This document shows positions 28,822 through 34,158 of a DNA stretch of 34,158 nucleotides, piece by piece. This DNA comes from an uncultured Microcaldota archaeon (GTDB lineage: Archaea; Micrarchaeota; Micrarchaeia; Burarchaeales; Fermentimicrarchaeaceae): positions 1-34,158 of the forward strand of contig CAISET010000019.1 of NCBI GenBank assembly GCA_903884505.1, read 5' to 3'. Position numbers and translations under genes: made by a program. The notes under the pieces were generated by a model, which had not been told where the DNA came from, searched no databases, and was given only the letters and a program-made list of their open reading frames with translations. Position 1 is the first letter of the stretch, and every line of letters begins with the position of its first letter.

Positions 28822-31815
28822 TCAACTCCATTCAGGCTTAAATTCGATATAAACGACTGTGTAAGTAATGACTTTGTTGTTGCCCGTTAGTTGAATTTTT
28901 AGATAGCCGTTTTCGCGGGAAAGTATCGGCGAGCCAAGTGGAACGTCGTAAAAATAATCGTCGTATTTTAATCGTTTCGTTTCACCCAGTTTTGTATCCG
29001 GCGACACAAGCACTACCCTGCTGACGTTGTATCCTTCGGGAATCCTGACTTTGAAATAGTAGTCAGCCGGGACGTCGTTGTTGAAGAGGATGGGGTCCAG
29101 GCAGGTGCCGTAGGGCTTTGTGCGCTCCTCAGGGCAGATGACGCGGGTGTTTATCACGTGGAGGATGCGGGCCTGCTCTCCCTGCGGGCCGGGGAGGCGG
29201 TAGAGGACCGTGTAGGGCTCGTCCTGGGCTTCTGCGGCGCAGGATTGCCCGTCCGTGCCGCAGTATTGAAGCTCGCGCGTGTTGATGAACTCTGAAAGCG
29301 CGGAATGGTAGAGGAGGTCCTGGGAAACTTGTGTGGAAAAGATGGGAAGGTCCGGAGTTGACGCTGCGTCGCGCATCGCGTTGTAGTGCTGGAAAAGGAA
29401 ACGAGTGTCCTGGTCGGAGCCGTCGGTCTGGACCATGAGGTCGTTTTGGTAGTGGACCTCCATATTAACCCTGTTGGACCAGGCGATTGCAGTGAGGACG
29501 CCGCGCATCCAGGCGGGGCGCTGCGACTGGGTGTAGGGGAAGCCTAGGAGGGAGCGCCGCATGTCCGTCTTCATCGGCTTGAAACTCGCGTTCCAGTTCG
29601 TGTAAGCGTAGCGGGCGAATGCACCTTTGGTCAGGAAGAATTGGTCGGAATTGTAGACGTCGGAGGCGGCGTAGAGCGAGTTCCAGCCAGCATCCGCCGC
29701 TGGGACGTAGTCGCTGATTATCATGGCCTTGTCTCCGGAAGCGCGCATCTGCTTCCTGGCTGCAAGCAGGGTGCCGGAGATGGTGTCAAGCGTCTTCTGA
29801 GGGTCTCCGGCGCAAACGCCGTTCTCGGTGGCACCGTAGTCCGTGCTGGCCGGGCTTGTGGCCCTTATCCCGGAGGTGAGGTCGTTGTTATCCGCCGGAG
29901 TCCCGTAGCTCATGTCGGCCCTCCCGACGTCGTCGAAGAGTATGCCATCGAAGTTGTAGTTCTTTGCGAGCCAGCCTGCCTCATGGGCGAGGTGGGCGGA
30001 GTAATCCGGGTCTCCGCTGTAATTGTCATCAAGATTTGTGGTTGCGCTTTCCGGAGAATCTCCGCAGAAGGAAGTTTCTACGTCTATGTCTGCAAGGCTG
30101 GAGCCGATATTCCGCTCCACGAAGCGCACGCGGCGGGGCGCGCCGTTCTCGAAGCGGACGTAGGATGGCGATGAGGCATTCTGGTGCGCGACCTGGAGCT
30201 CATGCCGGCAGCAGGAGTATGGAATGAGATGGTCCCAGCAGGTATCGAGCGGGCCGTCGCATTCGGCGGCGAGAGTTGCTGGGGAGTAGATGAACATCGG
30301 CTCCACGTAGCCAACAACTTTTAGGCCGTAATTCTGCTGCGCCGTGCTGACAATGCTGCGGATCTGGTCCCTTGCCGGCTCCAAGCCGCCAGACTGCTTA
30401 ACAACTGCCTCGGGCGGGTTGGAGTAGTGGTAATCGCTGGTGTTGCCGGATGGAATCCAGGAGTTAATCGTTGTCAATTGGTTGGCGCCTAGCCAGTTGT
30501 ACTGGTAGTATTCGACTACTATGTAAGCCGTGTTGAAGCCATAGCTGCGGATGTCATCAAGCGCGGTTTCGTAATCGGAATAGTCGCCTCTGCCATTAGA
30601 AAGCATCAGGGGATTTGCGATGTTCAGCATGCGCATGTCCCTCGTCCAAGCCGGGACGCCGAAGTCGTCCACGAAAAAGGCGTATTCCGCGGTTTCATTG
30701 GCGTTCCTGCGGTTGCATTCCGCGGACTCGTTTGTTGGCAAGCCCGAGCAGTTCTGCTCAATCTTGACAGTGTACCTTCCTGGCGGGAAGCCGGAAAGGG
30801 GGATTGTGAGATTGAGGTCGGTGTAGTTTGTTCTGCCTATGGCGATTGGGCTATTGAACGATTTTGTAGTTGGGCCGCTTAGGGTTATGTTCAGATTCGC
30901 GCAAAAAGACCTGTTCGCAGAATTCATGAAAACAGCATGAAGCTGCAGCTCGTCCGTGGGCGTGAAGACCCGTTCGTATTGCTCCTCGCCAGTGGCATTC
31001 TTGGTCGTGTAGATTACTGGTTTCGGAAGAAGCCCGTTAAGCCTGCAAAAAAATGGGAGCTCGATTTTGGGCAGCACGACCATGTGTAGCATATGCCATT
31101 GAAACTGGTCCTCGTCCATACTACGGGCCATTGCTGGGTCGTGGGCCATCTCATCATATTTTGAATGATTTCGGACTTCGTCATGCAGTAGGGGATCATC
31201 AACCGACCCGCAAGCGTAAACAGGTGCCAAGAAATAAGGTGGGTCGATAACGTCTGGGTTGGTCGCATTCGGATTCAGCCTCGTACGCGTGTCTATACCC
31301 GGAATCAGCATCAGCAAAAATAGTTTTGTTCTCTTAATTTCCACTCTGCTGAGATCGATGGCATCGCCAGAGAGTCCCCAGCCGTATTCGAAGCAGGGGG
31401 TGTGATAAGGAGTGTTATTGCTCCAAGCGTATGGATCTTTGAAGCAGGGGAATTGCTCCCAGCTCGGATCATAATCGGGGAATTGGCCTTCGGGAAGAAA
31501 AGTGCTGTTCGCCCCGCACCAGGGATCATCACTTATGCCACATGTCTCACAACGGTTATCCCAGCAGAATATGCAGTCTTTGAATATACTTCCCACATTC
31601 CTGCCATGGCCATCCCATACCCAGTAGTTAAAATCGCAGTATGTGTAATTCTCGTCTGTGCCCAACACCATGGAAACGTCATATTTGATGTATATCAGAC
31701 CGTCCGCAGTTACATTAACGACCGATACGGTCACGTCTGGATTCGGGCGATTGTCTGCATTGGCCAATAGTGGAAAGAGGAATATAACCGCAAAAAGGAG
31801 CCCACGAAGGGACAT
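28822..31815 (-). CDS. Large secreted protein with glycosidase-like TIM barrel
   Basis: The 997 residues have a signal peptide MSLRGLLFAVIFLFPLLANA. The first 400 residues are beta-rich, with a Cys cluster at about 65-100 and an Ig-like segment (TIPLSGFPPGRYTVKIEQ). From about 420 to 800 a TIM-barrel-like region contains YGFNTAYIVVEYYQYNW, GLKVVGYVEPMFIYSP and NFDGILFDDVGRADM (about 622-636). The Asp pair after strand four or five resembles the nucleophile position of GH66-like or related glycoside hydrolases. The C-terminal domain (820-997) is beta-sandwich-like. It may cut or remodel an external glycan. A TATA box (TTTTTATTAC, minus 31841-31850) lies about 30 bp before the ATG. It heads the operon of four Cys-rich proteins. 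Confidence 0.65.
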   Translation of the reverse strand: MSLRGLLFAVIFLFPLLANADNRPNPDVTVSVVNVTADGLIYIKYDVSMVLGTDENYTYCDFNYWVWDGHGRNVGSIFKDCIFCWDNRCETCGISDDPWCGANSTFLPEGQFPDYDPSWEQFPCFKDPYAWSNNTPYHTPCFEYGWGLSGDAIDLSRVEIKRTKLFLLMLIPGIDTRTRLNPNATNPDVIDPPYFLAPVYACGSVDDPLLHDEVRNHSKYDEMAHDPAMARSMDEDQFQWHMLHMVVLPKIELPFFCRLNGLLPKPVIYTTKNATGEEQYERVFTPTDELQLHAVFMNSANRSFCANLNITLSGPTTKSFNSPIAIGRTNYTDLNLTIPLSGFPPGRYTVKIEQNCSGLPTNESAECNRRNANETAEYAFFVDDFGVPAWTRDMRMLNIANPLMLSNGRGDYSDYETALDDIRSYGFNTAYIVVEYYQYNWLGANQLTTINSWIPSGNTSDYHYSNPPEAVVKQSGGLEPARDQIRSIVSTAQQNYGLKVVGYVEPMFIYSPATLAAECDGPLDTCWDHLIPYSCCRHELQVAHQNASSPSYVRFENGAPRRVRFVERNIGSSLADIDVETSFCGDSPESATTNLDDNYSGDPDYSAHLAHEAGWLAKNYNFDGILFDDVGRADMSYGTPADNNDLTSGIRATSPASTDYGATENGVCAGDPQKTLDTISGTLLAARKQMRASGDKAMIISDYVPAADAGWNSLYAASDVYNSDQFFLTKGAFARYAYTNWNASFKPMKTDMRRSLLGFPYTQSQRPAWMRGVLTAIAWSNRVNMEVHYQNDLMVQTDGSDQDTRFLFQHYNAMRDAASTPDLPIFSTQVSQDLLYHSALSEFINTRELQYCGTDGQSCAAEAQDEPYTVLYRLPGPQGEQARILHVINTRVICPEERTKPYGTCLDPILFNNDVPADYYFKVRIPEGYNVSRVVLVSPDTKLGETKRLKYDDYFYDVPLGSPILSRENGYLKIQLTGNNKVITYTVVYIEFKPEWS

Positions 31816-31876
31816 ATGGTAGAATTTAGCGTAGGTGTAATAAAAATCTGCTTACACCGGCAGGGTGATGAAGGGG

Positions 31877-32503
31877 CTAGACCTGCCTTGGGGAAATCAT
31901 CCTGAGGGCGGTCGCGGCCTCGTGCTGCACGCGCTTGTCGTGGTGCGTCTCGAGGCTCTGGAGGATTTCAACGATGTGCGGGCTTTTTGTTTCCCTGCCT
32001 ATCGTCCCTATGGCCCAGGCAGCGCTCCAGCGGACGGACGATTCCTTGTCATGGAGGAATGAGGCGATGAGCGGAATGGAGGGCTCGTCGCCCATGCGGC
32101 CGAGCGCCTCGACCATGTGCTCCTTTGCGGAGAGGTCGTGCTCCAGGTGAAGGGCTTCGCGGAGCTTGGGCGCTGCGCGGGATGCGCGCACTGCGCCGAG
32201 GAAATGCGCGGCTTCGGAGCGCATCTCCGGGTTGGGGGAGGAGATGCAGGAGATGAGCGCGGTTATTGCCTGCGCTGAGCCGATGTCGGCGAGCGCGCGC
32301 ATGGCCGCTGTCCGGACTTCCTTGGCATCGTCCTTTAGCGCTTTTGTGAGCGCGGGGACGGCTTCCACGTTCTCGACGCGGCCGAGGCCCTTCGCCGCAT
32401 TCTCGCGGACCTTCGCGTACTTGTCCCTGAGCTTTGAGAGGATTTTCGCGAGCTGCTCGCGCTTGAGCCTTTCGCGGTGAGGGGGTTGTTCAATGTCTGC
32501 CAT
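31877..32503 (-). CDS. HEAT-repeat (PBS-lyase type) protein
   Basis: The 208 residues form about five or six repeats of roughly 31 residues, e.g. KVRENAAKGLGRVENVEAVP, EVRTAAMRALADIGSAQAIT, EMRSEAAHFLGAVRASRAAP and SVRWSAAWAIGTIG. The conserved 'VR..AA..LG.I' marks the PBS-lyase HEAT type, a protein-binding scaffold rather than an enzyme. The TATA-like TATTAAAAGG (minus, about 32526-32535) lies 25-30 bp upstream. Its 3' end is duplicated at 25797-25855 on the other side of the secreted-protein array. Confidence 0.85.
   Translation of the reverse strand: MADIEQPPHRERLKREQLAKILSKLRDKYAKVRENAAKGLGRVENVEAVPALTKALKDDAKEVRTAAMRALADIGSAQAITALISCISSPNPEMRSEAAHFLGAVRASRAAPKLREALHLEHDLSAKEHMVEALGRMGDEPSIPLIASFLHDKESSVRWSAAWAIGTIGRETKSPHIVEILQSLETHHDKRVQHEAATALRMISPRQV
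31882..31936. repeat. 55-bp direct repeat with 25801-25855
   Basis: 52 of 55 bases match, within the end of the HEAT gene. The two copies lie in the same orientation about 6.1 kb apart and bracket the whole secreted-protein operon. Confidence 0.85.
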
Positions 32504-32551
32504 AGGTCAGCTTTTCCTCCGCATCCTTTTAATAACTGCCGCGGGGGAGGC

Positions 32552-32573
32552 TTGCTATTTCTTCAGCTTCTTG
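32552..32573. repeat. Short direct repeat of the membrane-protein gene's 3' end
   Basis: TATTTCTTCAGCTTCTTG occurs here and again at 32601-32618, where it encodes the last residues (KKLKK and stop) of the 32600-33634 gene. It looks like a local 45-bp tandem duplication covering the stop-codon region. Confidence 0.6.
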
Positions 32574-32599
32574 CTTTGGAATTGGCTGGGGGGCATTGC

Positions 32600-33634
32600 C
32601 TATTTCTTCAGCTTCTTGAAGGCCGCCTCGGCCCTCGGGAGAGGGCGGGTGTGGGCGATTGCAAGCTTCAGCGCGGACTGGATGAGGAGGGCGAAGAGGA
32701 GCGAGAGAAGCAGGTAGGAGAAATAGGCGGGAATGGGCGGGAAGGAGAGCGTGGTGTAAGTGAGCGGGATGTAGAGCGCGGGGAAAGCGAGGAAAGAGAG
32801 GAGCTTCTGGAGGAAGGTGAATTCATGCATGCGGCGGAGGAAGAGGATGAAGGCGAGGGAGAGAGAAATTCCGAGGAGAGTGAGGAGAAAGGAGAGGAGG
32901 AGAAGTGAGGCAAGCGGGTAGAAGATGAGCGACGTGCTGGGAAGGCCGAGGCCCATGCGCAGCAGCTCGAGCCCGAAGGAGAAGGTGAAGAGGAGGAAGA
33001 GCGCGAAATACCAGAAGGTCCTGGTGTGCTCGAGGATTATCTTGAAATCGGTTTTGCTCGCGCCTGCCGTGAGCGAAAGCGCGGAAAGGAGGTAGAAGAA
33101 GATAAAAGTTGATGGGCTGGAGAGGTCGGAGTTGAAGACGACTGAGAGGATGGAGAGGAAATTCGAGAAGAGGAGCGAAAGGGAGGAGGAAAGGTCCGCG
33201 GCCGAGAGGGAGAGGGAGCCCGGGAAGAGGAAGTAGAAGGCTGCGAGAAGGAGGAACGGGGGCGCGAAGCACGGGGCTATGGTCGCGATGACCGCGGAGA
33301 AATAGCCCCAGGCCGAGCGGCGGTGGGAAATTCTCACTGCGGAGCGCTCGGGGGAGATGCGCTCGTGCAATTCGGGTGAGGAGCCGGTGAGCGCGCTGAC
33401 GAGCGCGTGGCCCAGGAGCTCGTGCGACGCGACTGCGGGCCAGCCGATAAGCCAGTAGAGTATGCGGTTCTTCCTCAATTCCGGGAGGATGATGCGGTAG
33501 TAGGCGTGGAGGATTATCAGGGACTGGAGGTACCAGAGGGGAAGCACGAATGCCATGAAGACGAGGAGCGGGAGAAGGAGTTCAAGGAGGAAATAGGTAA
33601 GCATGTAGCCGAAATCGAAGAAAACCTGGAGCAT
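32600..33634 (-). CDS. Polytopic membrane protein with HELLGH motif
   Basis: The 344 residues form about eight hydrophobic helices. Near residue 70-85, at a membrane helix, lies AVASHELLGHALVSALTG. This is strikingly like the HELGHAL zinc motif of site-2 (M50-type) membrane proteases but with one extra Leu, giving HExxxH rather than HExxH. I see no clear second NPDG-type motif, so it may be inactive or a different family. The C-terminal region is a cluster of Leu/Phe/Ser-rich helices. The TATA element at 33655-33666 serves this gene and the divergent thioredoxin; its transcript would be nearly leaderless. Confidence 0.65.
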   Translation of the reverse strand: MLQVFFDFGYMLTYFLLELLLPLLVFMAFVLPLWYLQSLIILHAYYRIILPELRKNRILYWLIGWPAVASHELLGHALVSALTGSSPELHERISPERSAVRISHRRSAWGYFSAVIATIAPCFAPPFLLLAAFYFLFPGSLSLSAADLSSSLSLLFSNFLSILSVVFNSDLSSPSTFIFFYLLSALSLTAGASKTDFKIILEHTRTFWYFALFLLFTFSFGLELLRMGLGLPSTSLIFYPLASLLLLSFLLTLLGISLSLAFILFLRRMHEFTFLQKLLSFLAFPALYIPLTYTTLSFPPIPAYFSYLLLSLLFALLIQSALKLAIAHTRPLPRAEAAFKKLKK

Positions 33635-33654
33635 GAGAGGTGAGGGGGAGGCGG

Positions 33655-33666
33655 TTAATATAAATT
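33655..33666. promoter_or_regulatory. Shared TATA region of membrane protein and thioredoxin genes
   Basis: TTAATATAAATT is A/T-rich in both directions. It lies about 25 bp before the minus-strand ATG at 33634 and about 35 bp before the plus-strand ATG at 33695. Confidence 0.5.
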
Positions 33667-33694
33667 GATGCGAAAATCACTGCGAGGTGCGATG

Positions 33695-34015
33695 ATGGCA
33701 GTTGCCCATGTTGGGGGAAAGGAGTTTGAGAAGCAGGTTTTGGGGAGCAAAATTCCCGTGCTCGTTGATTTCTATACGGAGTGGTGCCCCCCGTGCAGGG
33801 AGATGGCGCCAATCCTCGAGAAGCTCGAGGCGGAGATGAAGGGGAAGGTCAAGATCGTGAAGGTGGATATTGAGGAGGAGAGGGAGCTTGCGGAGAATTA
33901 CGAAGTGGAGAACATACCCACGTTTATCATATTCAAGGGAGGGAAGGAGATAAGCAGGGACAGGGGCATGCACCCGCGCGAACTGATGAAGATGTGGTTG
34001 GAGCAAGTCGTGTGA
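33695..34015 (+). CDS. Thioredoxin
   Basis: The 106 residues contain the active site FYTEWCPPCREMAPIL (WCPPC at about 31-35), then KVDIEEERELAENYEVENIP with the cis-Pro loop NIPTFIIFKGG (about 72-82). This is full thioredoxin length and order. WCPPC replaces the common WCGPC, a change known in some thioredoxin-like proteins that shifts redox potential. It reduces protein disulfides in the cytoplasm. GAGGTG 5 nt before the ATG at 33695 favours this start over the ATG at 33692 or the upstream ATG at 33668. Confidence 0.93.
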   Translation: MAVAHVGGKEFEKQVLGSKIPVLVDFYTEWCPPCREMAPILEKLEAEMKGKVKIVKVDIEEERELAENYEVENIPTFIIFKGGKEISRDRGMHPRELMKMWLEQVV

Positions 34016-34028
34016 TTTCCGTTGAGGC

Positions 34029-34158
34029 TTTTTAGTTGAGGTTTTTACCATATGCGCCGGCGAGCGTAGCGAAGAGCGAGCCGCTGAAGCTGGCGAGCGA
34101 CGGCGCATGGGAAAAAAGTCATTTTTAGTTGAGGTTTTTACCATATGCGCCGGCGAGC
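34029..34158. repeat. Direct repeat, period about 93 bp, with internal hairpin
   Basis: A 37-bp stretch (34029-34065), starting TTTTTAGTTGAGG and ending GCGCCGGCGAGC, is repeated exactly at 34122-34158, where the window ends. Between them ATGCGCCG (34051-34058) has its reverse complement CGGCGCAT (34102-34109), so each unit can form a hairpin with a GGCGAGCG-rich loop. It lies just after the thioredoxin gene. It could be a dispersed or tandem repeat, or act as a transcription end signal (A/T runs around it). Confidence 0.7.

Noticed and set aside
34029-34158. CRISPR array start (37-bp repeat seen twice)
   Set aside because: The 56-bp stretch between copies contains the reverse complement of part of the repeat and GGCGAGCG-type repetition, unlike a spacer, and only two copies are visible.

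Overview
The window looks archaeal. First genes of transcription units have A/T-rich TATA-like boxes about 25-30 bp before the start codon (many apparently leaderless). Internal starts have GGTG/GAGGTG-type ribosome sites. The regulators are Lrp/AsnC-RAM and HTH_10 (bacterio-opsin-activator type) proteins. Secreted proteins carry lipobox or N-terminal membrane anchors followed by Pro-Thr linkers. No rRNA or tRNA gene was recognised, so lineage is uncertain; a DPANN-like euryarchaeal relative is my guess only. Most genes are GC-rich. The 21315-25555 operon, and less clearly 5130-6548 and 10567-11238, look richer in A+T by eye.

Layout. 1-1430: the start of a ribbon-helix-helix protein and a lipoprotein with a phospholipase-A2-like Cys-rich domain. 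1545-7560: a regulatory block with two stand-alone RAM proteins, two 336-residue double-HTH Lrp paralogs, one ordinary Lrp protein, an EamA transporter, a remnant tail of a third Lrp paralog and an unknown coiled-coil protein. 7696-13586: very small genes, three HTH_10 regulators (one fused to a methyltransferase), a separate methyltransferase, another RAM protein, a zinc-finger protein and a small membrane protein. Several of these small genes have structured 5' leaders. 13590-15150: toxin-antitoxin-like genes (RelE-like, winged-helix, TumE-like plus HTH). 15155-17789: two surface lipoproteins sharing a nearly identical module. 17921-19483: an isoprenoid-synthase-like protein and an RHH/RelE pair. 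19531-21228: a long coiled-coil protein. 21315-25555: a three-gene operon of zinc ribbon, HExxH metallopeptidase and transglutaminase-like/TPR protein. 25859-31815: a secreted glycosidase-like protein followed by four tandem Cys-rich membrane-anchored paralogs, flanked by two copies of the 3' end of a HEAT-repeat gene. 31877-34015: HEAT protein, HELLGH membrane protein and thioredoxin. The window ends in a repeated hairpin unit of about 93 bp.

Most striking is a pair of leader RNAs upstream of two stand-alone RAM genes (4647-4727 and 12030-12110). Both can fold as the same three-way junction, and a C-rich loop in each could pair with the G-run of the ribosome-binding site. A second leader type, again in two copies (7871-7933 and 13219-13274), keeps its stems while the bases change. 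These are candidates for an undescribed family of archaeal translational regulators. The zinc-ribbon/metallopeptidase/transglutaminase-TPR operon is the best protein-level candidate for an undescribed system.
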